This document shows, in pieces, positions 24,695-34,067 of a DNA stretch of 36,903 bases. The first letter of the stretch is position 1. The number at the start of each line of letters is the position of its first letter. Under the pieces are notes generated by a model, which saw nothing but the letters and a program-made list of their open reading frames with translations, had not been told where the DNA came from and did not search any database. The stretch lies in contig CAZUCY010000025.1 in assembly GCA_964618785.1 (NCBI GenBank), positions 1 to 36,903 on the forward strand, read 5' to 3'. The translations under genes and the position numbers were made by a program. This DNA is from FEN-1297 sp964618785 (GTDB lineage Bacteria > Bacteroidota > Ignavibacteria > Ignavibacteriales > Ignavibacteriaceae).

Positions 24695-26286
24695 GCTTTT
24701 TTCTTTATCTTCTTCAGGAATATTACCGGAACAATACAAATGATGGTAATTATTGCAGCAAGAAAGAAATCATCATCGATGGCAGATACAAAGGCTTGCT
24801 GACTTACATGGTAAACAAGTAATGCTTGTGCCCGCATTGAAGTTAAAGACGCATCTCCGCCTGCGGATTGCAAGGAGAAAAATTTTAAATCATGCAGCAC
24901 ATTTTTAACAACCGGCGATGATTGATCAACCGACGATCCGTAATTACTCAAGTGAAATGTTGTGCGGATTGTAAGCAATGTCCCCATAATTGCTACTCCA
25001 AAGCTTCCGCCGACTTGTCGAAGGACGTTAAAAAGCCCGGAAGCCTGCGCCATCTTTTCCCTGGGAATTTCCGATAGAGAGAGTGCGCTTAAAGGTGTAA
25101 ATATAAATCCCATTCCAAGTCCGCGCAAATAAAGCGTAAACATTACCGACGGAGTTTCCGAAAAGAGAGAGAGAAAATGATTAATAAAAAGGCTTACTGC
25201 CAATAGTACTATCCCTAACATTGCCGGAAACTTTGGGTTAATTCTGTCGGATAAAAATCCGGCAAGTGGAGCCATTATTCCCTGTAGAAAACCTATCGGC
25301 AAAAATAAAGAGCCTGACTGAAATGCAGTAAATCCAAGCCCGTTTTGTAAATATAAAGGCAGCAAAAATGTACTGCCGAACATTCCCATTCCAAAAATAA
25401 ACAAAACTAAGTTAGCCATCCCAAAATTGAAATTTTTCAGCAATCGCAGCTCAACAAGAGGCTCGCGAATATTTAATTCAACTGTTATAAAAACAACAAA
25501 ACTCACAAATGCAAGCGCAAAGCATGTAAGAATAAAATTAGACGTCCATCCGCCGGTGTTCCATTCTGCATTTCCATCAGATAGAGCTAACAGAAGTGAA
25601 GTTAAAAAGACTGCCAGAGATAAAAAACCGATAAAATCGAAATGACGGACTTTTTGAGATTGATATTCGCGTTGTATAACTAAAGTTGCAAATATAGCGA
25701 CTATGCCAATAGGTACATTAATATCATATATCGAATGCCAGGCAAAATTATCTATAAGATAACCGCCGAAAGTAGGACCTAGAGAAACTGAAGCAGCCGC
25801 TGCAATTGACCAAAAGCCTAATGCAAGTCCGCGCTTTTCAGGGGGAAATTCCCGCGTCACTATCGCCATTCCAACAGGCATCAATAATCCGGCTCCCATT
25901 CCCTGTATCACCCGGAATAATATAAGTGCAGTTTCATTCCATGATAAAGAGCATAGAAGTGAGCCGATGGTAAACAGTGTAAGCGCTGTTGTATATGTTT
26001 TCTTGTATCCAAATCGATCTGCAATCCATCCCGATGTTGGAAGCATAACTGCCAGTACTAATAAATATGCCGTTGCAACCCATTTTGCAGTATCAATAGT
26101 AATTCCGAAGGTTGACATTATTTTTGGAAGAGCTACATCAACAATAGTCGCATCCAGAACAGCCATAAAAGTGCCAATCATTACATTAGCAAGTACCCAC
26201 CATTTGTATGTTGGATGCTCGTGATGTGGAACTCCGATTTTCAAAACTCTCGATGTAATTTTTCCATTTGAATTATTGTTATTCAT
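24664..26286 (-). CDS. DHA2-type (EmrB/QacA) MFS drug exporter
   Basis: A 540-aa, 14-helix major facilitator exporter in the inner membrane using proton exchange. Motifs are clear: LDATIVDVALP (44-54, motif D1), GWIADRFGYKK (86-96, motif A), RVIQGMGAGLLMPVG (motif B region), and SLGPTFGGYLID (about 168-179, the antiporter motif C), followed by the family's NVPIG. The N-terminal 28 residues are hydrophilic. The length is normal and the gene intact. No EmrA adaptor is adjacent; it stands alone. Its final codons (AEKIIAAD, stop) are duplicated at 8403-8426 at the end of an unrelated gene, implying recombination at this 3' end. Substrate unknown. Confidence 0.9.
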   Translation of the reverse strand: MNNNNSNGKITSRVLKIGVPHHEHPTYKWWVLANVMIGTFMAVLDATIVDVALPKIMSTFGITIDTAKWVATAYLLVLAVMLPTSGWIADRFGYKKTYTTALTLFTIGSLLCSLSWNETALILFRVIQGMGAGLLMPVGMAIVTREFPPEKRGLALGFWSIAAAASVSLGPTFGGYLIDNFAWHSIYDINVPIGIVAIFATLVIQREYQSQKVRHFDFIGFLSLAVFLTSLLLALSDGNAEWNTGGWTSNFILTCFALAFVSFVVFITVELNIREPLVELRLLKNFNFGMANLVLFIFGMGMFGSTFLLPLYLQNGLGFTAFQSGSLFLPIGFLQGIMAPLAGFLSDRINPKFPAMLGIVLLAVSLFINHFLSLFSETPSVMFTLYLRGLGMGFIFTPLSALSLSEIPREKMAQASGLFNVLRQVGGSFGVAIMGTLLTIRTTFHLSNYGSSVDQSSPVVKNVLHDLKFFSLQSAGGDASLTSMRAQALLVYHVSQQAFVSAIDDDFFLAAIITIICIVPVIFLKKIKKKAKAEKIIAAD

Positions 26287-26644
26287 AAATTAATAAACTT
26301 CTATTTGTAATATGTTTTTAACTTTAATTTATTCCCTGCCTCAGTTTTTTCTGCGTTTTACTTTTTGTAATAGCAAAAAATACCACGTGCCCGGGGCGCC
26401 GGAAAAAATTGTCGATTATGCCTTATAAATATTGTCGTTTACCCGGGATTATTTCTTGAAATGCTTTTGCAATTCCTTAATTCGGAATTTCTCTCCTAAT
26501 ACCTTGTGACTGACAATTTATCTTCTTTTGAATATAAGCAGTCTCCTTTGAAAATCCATCTTGTATTTATATTTCGAAATCAACAATAAAAAAATAAATC
26601 CTCCCCGTAAATTCTAAAACTAACTTAAATAACTCCTTTTGAAG
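26287..26644. other. Intergenic region upstream of the MFS gene
   Basis: About 360 bases of mostly AT-rich DNA holding the MFS promoter. One GC-rich block (CCCGGGGCGCCGG around 26390-26402) has short palindromes. No gene, riboswitch or regulator site is identified with confidence. Confidence 0.4.
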
Positions 26645-26926
26645 TTACAAAAATAAATAAAAAAAGATAAAAGGCATGTAGTTTATTGCACACGTAAAAA
26701 TGAAATTAAGCAATATCAGGCTTTGATATCTCAAAGATTGCGGCAGTATAATAAAATTTTTTGCAGCGCCGGAAGGATAAATTAAAATATTAATAGTAAA
26801 GCTGCCGGAATCGGAAAAGGCAAAATCTCCCTCCATAAGAGGTTCGTATATTGGCAGTTGCCGGATAGAGCATACCCTGAAATATTGTCCTGTTTTATAT
26901 GCAAAGCAATCCCCTGATTTTCCCAA
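26645..26926 (-). pseudogene. Possible remnant of a secreted beta-sandwich (LamG-like) protein
   Basis: A 93-codon frame whose middle, FAFSDSGSFTINILIYPSG, resembles the strand pattern of LamG/concanavalin-like domains. It begins and ends without the rest of a domain, has no signal peptide or clear ribosome binding site, and turns into a hydrophobic stretch at the C-terminus. It may be a decayed fragment, or a chance frame. It lies in the same direction as, and just downstream of, the small membrane protein gene at 26959-27537. Confidence 0.2.
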
Positions 26927-26958
26927 TGAACTATGTCTTATTATTGTTATGATCCGGC

Positions 26959-27537
26959 TTAAATCAGTTTCTTAAGTTCATACTCGTTCTTCATATCGCA
27001 ATATTCTGATTCAGAGATTATTTTTCTTTCCTTTAGCCATAGAAGCCGTGCAAAAAACAAGTCATGTGGAATGTCAGGGTCCACTTTGGCATATTTTGCC
27101 CTCATATAATCCTTTGAAGCTGCTATTATTTCATTAATATAATCTAACACTTCTTTTTCACTGGGTATCTCTCTGTAAAATACTAAAAATTTTTGACCTC
27201 CAACCAAAAAAACATCGTCTTGAGATTGTTTAAGGAGGTTGGCAATCGCTAAGCCGAACCATATAACATAGTTCAATATAAGCGTACCGCTATCAATTTT
27301 TGAACCTGCCACGAGAGCCGCCGTCAACGCTATAGGAATCGCTAAACAAATATAAAAAAACACTTTGCCCACAATTGTTGAGTCAGCCTTATAAGATATA
27401 TCCGATCCGAGGCTGTCAAGCATGATTTCAAACTTTTCATTTTTACGAAGGGATTTGGTTTCTACAAGTATCCTGTCTGTTTGGAGAGTATACTTTCTTA
27501 AATTTAACCCCCGCTTTTGTTCAATAATTTTATTCAT
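26959..27537 (-). CDS. Small membrane protein with SHOCT-like C-terminus
   Basis: A 192-aa protein with an N-terminal soluble part (1-55, KYTLQTDRILVETKSL, similar in style to bacterial PH-like domains), two transmembrane helices (about 57-77 and 85-103), and a cytoplasmic C-terminal part. The last 30 residues (ARLLWLKERKIISESEYCDM) resemble the SHOCT oligomerisation motif. Base composition and codon use match the surrounding genes, and it has a normal ATG. It stands alone between the MFS and MacAB-type genes. No catalytic residues are apparent, and the role is unknown; membrane homeostasis is only a guess. Confidence 0.75.
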   Translation of the reverse strand: MNKIIEQKRGLNLRKYTLQTDRILVETKSLRKNEKFEIMLDSLGSDISYKADSTIVGKVFFYICLAIPIALTAALVAGSKIDSGTLILNYVIWFGLAIANLLKQSQDDVFLVGGQKFLVFYREIPSEKEVLDYINEIIAASKDYMRAKYAKVDPDIPHDLFFARLLWLKERKIISESEYCDMKNEYELKKLI

Positions 27538-28161
27538 TGGTTCAAATATGAATAATTCAAATTAGACAATTTTGTTTCGCATGTTCTAACGGTTTTGCAT
27601 ATTACTGCGTCCGGCAAAAGTAATGCTAAACCAAAATTAATTAAATCATTTAATTAATACTACTTTTAAAAAAATAATTTTTTTAATAACCAAACTTAAA
27701 AACACTGCGAATGCCGGGCACAGTAAAGTGTACGGCTGATTTGCCGGTGATATTATAAGTCATTATCATTCAATTTTATCAGGTTTCTGCAAAGTAAGTC
27801 CTGCTCAAAGAATTATGAATACCGGGTATCACTAAGGCTTGACGATTATCAAAGTTTCTTTATTACTGCCCGAAAGATGTAGTCCCTTTTTCATCCCTTT
27901 GAACGATTTACTTACTATTTCGTTCTTTGTAATATGTTAGTGTTTAATTACCGGAAAAGGTTTTATTTGAACCGGATAATGGAAGTTGAAACGGTTGACT
28001 AATATGAGCTTTATCTTTAGCAGCCCATAACTTTAGTCATAGGTTGCTTAAATGAAAATGTGAAATTATAACCGTTTTAACAGTTTACAGTTACTGACGG
28101 TCAACTTGAGTTAATCATATACTGCCAAAGTCTTTACTAAATATTCAATTAAAGGGTATTT
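27538..28161. other. Intergenic region upstream of the MacAB-type operon
   Basis: Over 600 bases between divergent genes, with no supported gene. It includes copy 1 of a 45-base repeat (27872-27916) and presumably both promoters. No palindromic operator stood out. Confidence 0.45.
27872..27916. repeat. 45-base intergenic repeat, copy 1
   Basis: The core AAAGATGTAGTCC, then TTTTTCATCCCTTTG, then GATTTACTTAC recurs at 34855-34899 (about 39 of 45 positions equal) and in looser form at 31968-32007. All three lie in gene-free DNA upstream of plus-strand genes. Confidence 0.6.
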
Positions 28162-29703
28162 ATGAAAAAAAAAATCATCATCATTTCTTCTGCTGCAGTT
28201 GTAATAATAATTACGGTATATCTCCTGTTCTTTAATAAAAGCGCTAATACTTATACTTTTCGGTATAATGAAATAACCAAAGGCGATATTACTGTCTATG
28301 TTACTGCAACCGGTACCGTTACTGCGGTTACTTCTGTTGATGTAGGCTCTCAAGTTTCGGGAATCATTTCAAGACTTTTTGCTGATTATAATTCTGTCAT
28401 CAAGGCAGGACAGATTATAGCTAAAATAGATACTACTTTTTTTAGCCAGGCTGTTAAGGATTCGCAGGCAAATCTCGATAAAATGAAAGCTCAATATATC
28501 CAGGCTGAGAAAAATTTTGTTCGCGAAAAAGCTTTATATGACATGAAGCTTGAATCAGGAACAAATTATGATTTGGCGCTTGCTAGCCTTAATTCAGATA
28601 AAGCTTCAGTGCAGCAGGCTCAGGTTGAGCTTAAAGAAGCCCAATTGACGCTTCAATATGCAACTATTAAAGCCCCGATTAGCGGGGTGGTTACAAACAG
28701 GCAGGTATCGGTAGGTCAAACTGTTGCTTCAAGTTTTTCATCCCCCACGCTGTTTACTATAGCTAATGACTTGACAAAAATGCAGGTGTATGCAAGCGTT
28801 GATGAGTCTGATATCGGCAGTGTAAGTGTTGGGCAGCCGGCTAATTTTACGGTTGAAGCTTACACAGATGATAATTTTTCAGGGACGGTTTCGCAGATTA
28901 GACTGACTCCGCAAATCGTTCAGAATGTTGTAAACTATACCGTGATTATCGACGTTAAAAATGATAGTCTGAAACTTATGCCGGGTATGACAGCTAATGT
29001 TAACATTCTTGTCGGGCAAAAAAAGAATGTTCTAAAAGTATCTAATCTTGCAATAAGATTTCAACCTCCGGCAGGCTTAATTGACTCAATCAAACTGAAA
29101 GCAATGCGGGATTCGCTAAAAATATATTCCAAGAAATTAAGCGGATTGTCTTCTCAGGAAAATGCAGTCCAAAAAAACACTGGTAAATCAAACGATACCG
29201 CGCAAATATCATCAGTGCAAAACGGGCAGCCTATGCTTGCAGTAATAGAAAAAAATAAATTCCAAATAAAAAAAGATTCAATTCTTAAAGCTCACGACGG
29301 AAAGTTGTCCAAAGATCAGATGGCGGCTGAGTTTAAAAAAGCATATGACAAAATAAAAGTATCCGAACAGCAAAAAGCGCCTTCTAAGGTTCAGCAGCAG
29401 GGTCCTGTAAATAATTTTACTGTTGTAAGCAGCTATCCGCAGTATCAGAAAAGTCCAGATGATATTACTAATAAAATCAACTTGGGCAGAATTTGGATAT
29501 TAAATCCGAAAGGAAAGTTAGTGCCTGTATTTGTTAAAACGGGCTTGAACGATGGAATAGAATCCGAAGTTATTTCGGGAAGTGTTACGGCAGGAGAACA
29601 AATAGTAATTAGCGCTGATTCAAATAACGATCAAAATAATACGCAGCAAAAAAATCCGCTTGCAGGTCAGCAGCAAAGTGCGGGACAGAATAGAGGAAGA
29701 TAA
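28162..29703 (+). CDS. MacA-type periplasmic adaptor of an ABC efflux system
   Basis: A 513-aa HlyD/MacA adaptor. A transmembrane anchor lies at 5-23, then the lipoyl half (VTATGTVTAVTSVDVGSQVSG), a coiled-coil hairpin (about 95-165), the second lipoyl half (APISGVVTNRQVSVGQ), and the barrel (VDESDIGSVSVGQPANFTV; LKLMPGMTANVNILVG, about 270-285). Usual MacA proteins are about 370-400 residues; the excess comes from a hydrophilic insertion at about 310-430, rich in Lys, Gln and Ser, before the membrane-proximal domain (IWILNPKGKLVPVFVKTG). A Gln/Asn-rich tail follows. It is the first gene of a three-gene operon, 6 bases before the ATPase. It should contact an outer-membrane channel; none is encoded nearby. 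Confidence 0.9.
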   Translation: MKKKIIIISSAAVVIIITVYLLFFNKSANTYTFRYNEITKGDITVYVTATGTVTAVTSVDVGSQVSGIISRLFADYNSVIKAGQIIAKIDTTFFSQAVKDSQANLDKMKAQYIQAEKNFVREKALYDMKLESGTNYDLALASLNSDKASVQQAQVELKEAQLTLQYATIKAPISGVVTNRQVSVGQTVASSFSSPTLFTIANDLTKMQVYASVDESDIGSVSVGQPANFTVEAYTDDNFSGTVSQIRLTPQIVQNVVNYTVIIDVKNDSLKLMPGMTANVNILVGQKKNVLKVSNLAIRFQPPAGLIDSIKLKAMRDSLKIYSKKLSGLSSQENAVQKNTGKSNDTAQISSVQNGQPMLAVIEKNKFQIKKDSILKAHDGKLSKDQMAAEFKKAYDKIKVSEQQKAPSKVQQQGPVNNFTVVSSYPQYQKSPDDITNKINLGRIWILNPKGKLVPVFVKTGLNDGIESEVISGSVTAGEQIVISADSNNDQNNTQQKNPLAGQQQSAGQNRGR

Positions 29704-29709
29704 TTATTT

Positions 29710-30555
29710 ATGGACGCTAATATTTCTTCCGTAGCTGATGGAATAAATACGGATACGGCTAAGGTTTCCGCTGGTGAAAATTTTTCCCCGGGGCAGGTTC
29801 CTGTTAATAATGATCTGATTAAAATTGATCAGCTTGAAAAAACTTATGCGATGGGTGATGTGCAAGTTCATGCGCTGCGGGGTGTTTCGTTAAACGTGTC
29901 TCGTGAAGAATTTGTTGCAATCATGGGCGCTTCGGGATCAGGCAAATCTACTTTTATGAATATCCTCGGCTGCCTTGATAAACCGACTAACGGTACTTAT
30001 ATATTAGATAATATAAACGTTGGTAGTCTTTCAAGAGACGAATTAGCATTTATAAGAAACAAAAAAATAGGATTTGTATTTCAGGGGTTCAATTTACTCA
30101 GCCGTACTACTGCATTGGAAAATGTGGAGCTTCCCTTATTCTATAATTCAACTTCCACCAAATTGAGGAAAGAAAAATCAATCGATGCATTAAAGAAAGT
30201 CGGGCTTGAAGAAAGAATTTATCATTATCCCAATCAACTTTCTGGAGGGCAGCAGCAGCGGGTTGCTATTGCAAGAGCCCTTGTAAATGATCCTTCTATT
30301 GTTCTTGCCGATGAACCGACAGGAAACCTTGACAGTAAAACTAGTATTGAGGTAATGGAAATATTTCAGAAACTGAACGAACAAGGGATCACAATTATTC
30401 TTGTTACTCATGAACCTGATATTGCATTGTTTGCAAAACGGCATATAGTTTTCCGCGATGGGAAAATAAAATCCGATTTGTTGAATGCAGTGCCTAATAA
30501 AGCATCCGAAGCGCTTAAAACCATATCATCAATTGATGATGAGGTGAAATTATGA
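29710..30555 (+). CDS. MacB-type ABC transporter ATP-binding protein
   Basis: A 281-aa ATPase of the MacB/LolD group. Walker A GASGSGKST is at 73-81, Q-loop VFQGFNLL at about 123-130, signature LSGGQQQRVAIARAL at 177-191, and Walker B IVLADEP at 197-203, followed by TGNLD and the switch histidine in VTHEP. The N-terminal 33 residues exceed the family norm and have no known motif; no later in-frame ATG before the ATPase core makes the shorter form likely. It overlaps the permease gene by 4 bases (ATGA), implying coupled translation. In E. coli the ATPase and permease are one protein; here they are separate, as is common in Bacteroidota. Confidence 0.93.
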   Translation: MDANISSVADGINTDTAKVSAGENFSPGQVPVNNDLIKIDQLEKTYAMGDVQVHALRGVSLNVSREEFVAIMGASGSGKSTFMNILGCLDKPTNGTYILDNINVGSLSRDELAFIRNKKIGFVFQGFNLLSRTTALENVELPLFYNSTSTKLRKEKSIDALKKVGLEERIYHYPNQLSGGQQQRVAIARALVNDPSIVLADEPTGNLDSKTSIEVMEIFQKLNEQGITIILVTHEPDIALFAKRHIVFRDGKIKSDLLNAVPNKASEALKTISSIDDEVKL

Positions 30556-31769
30556 AAGGTTTGAATATATTACTTGCAGCTTTTCGTGCTTTGCAGCGGA
30601 ATAAATTACGTTCTTTTCTTACAATGCTTGGTATTATAATTGGCGTGGGTGCAGTTATTACTATGCTTGCAATAGGTCAGGGGGCAGAATACTCCGTAAA
30701 AGAGCAAATTGCTTCTCTTGGTACGAATGTGCTTATCATATTTCCGGGTTCACAGCAGCAGGGCGGTTTAAAGGTGGGCGCAGGCTCTATGACTACTTTA
30801 ACTCAAGAGGATGCCCTGGCTATTCAGGCTGAATGTCCCCAAGTTGCATTTGTCTCGCCCGATACTAGAGCTAACGGTCAGGTGATTGCCGGAAATTTAA
30901 ATTGGGCTACAGGGATTGAGGGAGTTGGTACTGATTATTTGCAAATAAGAGTGTGGGATATTCAATCTGGAAATTTTTTTACCGACCAGGATGTTAAAGC
31001 GGCGGCTAAAGTCTGCGTTCTGGGTACAACTGTTTCCAATAATTTATTTCCTGATTCCGATCCCGTTGGTCAAACTATCAGGATTACAAATGTTCCGGTT
31101 AAAGTAACCGGTGTCTTGGCAGCCAAAGGTCAAAATGCTATGGGGCAGGATCAGGATGATATTATTCTTGCTCCATATACAACTGTGTTGGATAGGCTTT
31201 CCCGCTTTCCTTATTTAAGAGAAATAATTGTGTCTGCAACCAGCGCAAATGATATTGAGTTGGCGCAAAAACAAATAACGGATTTATTAAGGATGAGGCA
31301 TAAAATTGTCGGTTTAAATGATGATGATTTTACTATTCGAAATCAATCTGATTTAGCCAGCGCCGCTACTTCCACCTCTCAAATACTTACTATTTTATTA
31401 GCAAGTATTGCTTCTGTTTCATTACTCGTCGGCGGAATTGGAATTATGAATATTATGCTTGTCTCCGTCACTGAACGGACAAGAGAAATAGGGATTAGAA
31501 TGTCTGTTGGCGCAAGAGGAAAAGATATCTTAACTCAATTTTTAATTGAAGCGCTGGTCTTAAGTCTGATTGGAGGCATAACGGGAATTATATTCGGCGT
31601 CGCAGGATCAAAAATAATTTCCGGTCTTGCCGGGTGGCCTACATTTATTACGGCGTTTTCTATCATTTTGTCATTTGGCTTTTCAATTCTTGTAGGGCTG
31701 TTCTTTGGATTTTATCCTGCGAGAAAAGCTTCTATGCTTAACCCGATCGATGCGCTTAGATATGAATAA
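30552..31769 (+). CDS. MacB-type ABC transporter permease (FtsX/MacB_PCD)
   Basis: A 405-aa permease with the MacB/FtsX layout: TM1 at about 20-43 preceded by ALQRNKLRSFLTMLGIIIGV, a large periplasmic domain (about 50-270), and three C-terminal helices (about 275-300, 325-350, 365-390). SVTERTREIGIRMSVGAR (about 307-324) is the conserved coupling segment that meets the ATPase. Length and domain order are normal. Together with the adaptor and ATPase it forms a mechanotransmission-type exporter acting on periplasmic substrates such as lipids, peptides or antibiotics; the substrate is not known. Confidence 0.92.
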   Translation: MKGLNILLAAFRALQRNKLRSFLTMLGIIIGVGAVITMLAIGQGAEYSVKEQIASLGTNVLIIFPGSQQQGGLKVGAGSMTTLTQEDALAIQAECPQVAFVSPDTRANGQVIAGNLNWATGIEGVGTDYLQIRVWDIQSGNFFTDQDVKAAAKVCVLGTTVSNNLFPDSDPVGQTIRITNVPVKVTGVLAAKGQNAMGQDQDDIILAPYTTVLDRLSRFPYLREIIVSATSANDIELAQKQITDLLRMRHKIVGLNDDDFTIRNQSDLASAATSTSQILTILLASIASVSLLVGGIGIMNIMLVSVTERTREIGIRMSVGARGKDILTQFLIEALVLSLIGGITGIIFGVAGSKIISGLAGWPTFITAFSIILSFGFSILVGLFFGFYPARKASMLNPIDALRYE

Positions 31770-31831
31770 ACACTTAAGTTTACTCATTTATATAACTATA
31801 AATTATTAAAACCATAAAAACATTATGCTGA

Positions 31832-31963
31832 ATGATTATCGGGTGCGGCACAAGTCTTTATGGATTGCCGTTTGATTTTGGAGCCCTGTTCTTATCAATG
31901 ATAATTTTAACAGTTATTGCAGCAATTCTTTATCCCTCCGTTGAAGAACAAATAATTTTGTAG
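31832..31963 (+). CDS. Possible small membrane peptide or permease remnant
   Basis: A 43-codon frame starting right after an in-frame TGA. It encodes one hydrophobic helix (ALFLSMIILTVIAAILY) then SVEEQIIL. It could be a small membrane protein or a relic of a transporter helix. There is no convincing ribosome binding site. The rest of 31770-32539 has no gene; it contains a repeat copy and the palindromes listed separately. Confidence 0.25.
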   Translation: MIIGCGTSLYGLPFDFGALFLSMIILTVIAAILYPSVEEQIIL

Positions 31964-31967
31964 CTCC

Positions 31968-32007
31968 AAAGGATTAATCCCTTTTTCATCCGTAAGAACC
32001 ATTTATT
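31968..32007. repeat. 45-base intergenic repeat, copy 2 (degenerate)
   Basis: It shares AAAGGATTAATCC, CTTTTTCATCC and a following ATTTATT with the copies at 27872 and 34855 but is diverged and slightly shorter. TTTTGTAGCT occurs just before it, and the same ten bases occur just after copy 3. Confidence 0.4.
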
Positions 32008-32224
32008 GTTGAACGCCGTTTTTGTACTTTACAAATGTAAAAATGATACGGAATTATCGGATTTTATTAGAATAAGTCCTGTTATAATTCGCAGATTTCT
32101 TTGGAATATTAGATAAAGAATATCTGTTAACAAAACCGCTGCAAAATGCAGATATAATATTTACCGGTGCATTTTACTTGGCTGCAAAAACGGTTGCGCT
32201 TTAAGTTCTCTCTCTCTCGGTTGT

Positions 32225-32394
32225 GCAGCGTGTATATTGCCGGTGGGCGCATACACGCTGCCATCCGAAGAAAGCAGTACATTATTAAAATTATATTGTT
32301 GGATGGCACAATCCAAACTTTGGGATTAGATTAATTAGGTCGGGTTAGAATTAGAAGATTATTGGAATGCTGTTGACTGGATAGTGCCATCCGA
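32225..32394. repeat. Cluster of inverted and direct repeats upstream of the radical SAM gene
   Basis: A perfect 11-bp stem is formed by GCAGCGTGTAT (32225-32235) and ATACACGCTGC (32251-32261). TGCCATCCGA occurs at 32259-32268 and 32385-32394, and its complement-type partner GGATGGCAC at 32301-32309 pairs with GTGCCATCC at 32384-32392. This could be a structured RNA, a small mobile repeat, or an operator region. I cannot match it to a known family; no cobalamin-riboswitch core was recognised. Confidence 0.5.
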
Positions 32395-32539
32395 CCGAAT
32401 AGACTTAGTTGCCTAAAATAGTTTATCATTATTATTGAAACCGCATATAGAGTTTTTAACCGGAATGGATAATTTTAAATAAATTACATGACGGGTTGGT
32501 TTATAAAAAATATTTTCAAAAACTTAACAGAGATGGCAA

Positions 32540-34021
32540 ATGAATATTCTTTTAGTGTATCCGATGTATCCCGATACATTCTGGAGTTTTAAGCACGCAC
32601 TTAAATTTGTTTCAAAAAAAGCAAGTTTTCCACCGTTAGGTCTTTTAACAGTCGCCGCAATGCTGCCCAAAGATTGGGATATAAAACTAATTGATATGAA
32701 TGTAAACCGGTTGATTGACAATGATATCCTTTGGGCTGATTTTGTCTTTATAAGTGCGATGTCAATACAAAGCCAATCGGCAAATCAGGTAATCGCTCAA
32801 TGCAGGAATTTAAATGCAAAAATTGTAGCCGGAGGTCCTTTATTTACCAGCAATCCCGAAAATTACCAGGATATCGCTCATCTGGTGCTTGATGAAGCCG
32901 AAATTACTCTTCCGCAGTTTTTAAATGATCTAAACGAAGGTAAACTTAAACAAAAATATTCTTCGGAAGAATGGGCTGAAATTACAACTACTCCTTTGCC
33001 TCGGTGGGACCTTATTTCGATAAATAATTATACTTCTATGAATGTTCAATATTCACGCGGCTGCCCTTTCGATTGCGACTTCTGCGATATTACGGTTCTG
33101 TATGGAAGAAAACCCAGAACTAAAACAAAAGAACAGGTAATTGCCGAATTAGATGTATTGTATTTTACCGGTTGGCGCGGACCCGTTTTTTTCGTCGATG
33201 ATAATTTCATCGGGAATAAAGTAAAATTGAAAAAAGAAATCCTTCCGGCAATTGCTCAATGGAATGAAAAACGAAAAAATCCTTTTTACTTTAATACTGA
33301 AGTGTCTATCAATCTTGCCGATGATGATAACTTGATGCAGCTTATGGTTAAAGCTGGTTTTGAAGCGGTATTTATAGGTATCGAGTCTCCTAATGAAGAA
33401 AGTCTTATTGAGTGTAATAAAAATCAGAATAGAAACCGTGATTTGATTTCTAGCATTAGAGAAATTCAAGAATCAGGATTGGAAGTTCAGGGAGGTTTTA
33501 TTGTAGGATTTGATAACGATCCGCCCTCAATCTTCGAAAAGCTTACAAACTTTATACAGGAAAGCGGTATCGTAACAGCTATGGTAGGGCTGTTAAACGC
33601 GCCTAAAGGAACTAAACTTCAGAAAAGACTGCTTAAAGAAGGAAGATTGTTAAACGATTTTACCGGGAATAATACCGATTTTTCCATTAATTTTATTCCC
33701 CGTATGAATCACAAAGTGCTCATAGACGGCTACAAGAAAATGTTAAACACTATTTATTCACCTAAATATTATTATGAACGTGTTATGCGCTTTATGAAAG
33801 ATTTTGAACCGAAGAAGAAGAAAGTTTTTCATCTTAATCCGAATTACATTCTTGCGCTGTTTAAATCTATGTTCAAATTGGGTGTATTTGGTGAAGAAAG
33901 AATTTATTATTGGAAATTATTTTTCTGGTCATTGTTCAATAAACCCCAGCTTTTTTCCTTAGCTATATTGTTTACGGTTTATGGATTTCATTTTAGAAAA
34001 ATATCCAATAGCTATTATTAA
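32540..34021 (+). CDS. B12-binding radical SAM protein (DUF4070 type)
   Basis: A 493-aa protein with an N-terminal cobalamin-binding-like Rossmann domain (1-140; MNILLVYPMYPDTFWSF, PPLGLLTVAAMLP, DEAEITLPQFL), a radical SAM barrel and a C-terminal DUF4070-like region. The iron-sulfur cluster cysteines are Cys175, Cys179 and Cys182 in RGCPFDCDFCD. FFVDDNFIGNK (about 214-224), IGIESPNEESL and GFIVGFDND are family signatures. The cobalamin-ligand DxHxxG motif is not evident, as in many of these proteins. Members include methylases of lipids or natural products, but most lack a known reaction, so none is assigned. It stands 46 bases upstream of dps and may share its transcript. Confidence 0.85.
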   Translation: MNILLVYPMYPDTFWSFKHALKFVSKKASFPPLGLLTVAAMLPKDWDIKLIDMNVNRLIDNDILWADFVFISAMSIQSQSANQVIAQCRNLNAKIVAGGPLFTSNPENYQDIAHLVLDEAEITLPQFLNDLNEGKLKQKYSSEEWAEITTTPLPRWDLISINNYTSMNVQYSRGCPFDCDFCDITVLYGRKPRTKTKEQVIAELDVLYFTGWRGPVFFVDDNFIGNKVKLKKEILPAIAQWNEKRKNPFYFNTEVSINLADDDNLMQLMVKAGFEAVFIGIESPNEESLIECNKNQNRNRDLISSIREIQESGLEVQGGFIVGFDNDPPSIFEKLTNFIQESGIVTAMVGLLNAPKGTKLQKRLLKEGRLLNDFTGNNTDFSINFIPRMNHKVLIDGYKKMLNTIYSPKYYYERVMRFMKDFEPKKKKVFHLNPNYILALFKSMFKLGVFGEERIYYWKLFFWSLFNKPQLFSLAILFTVYGFHFRKISNSYY

Positions 34022-34067
34022 AAGTTTTTGCATACTAAATATTTAATAATTAAATGAAGAGAATAAA

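Noticed and set aside
32127..32309. 60-codon minus-strand frame over the repeat cluster
   Set aside because: Cysteine-rich, random-looking composition over palindromic DNA; not credible as a protein.
32400..32539. Cobalamin riboswitch upstream of the B12-binding radical SAM gene
   Set aside because: No B12-box-like core was recognised in the leader.
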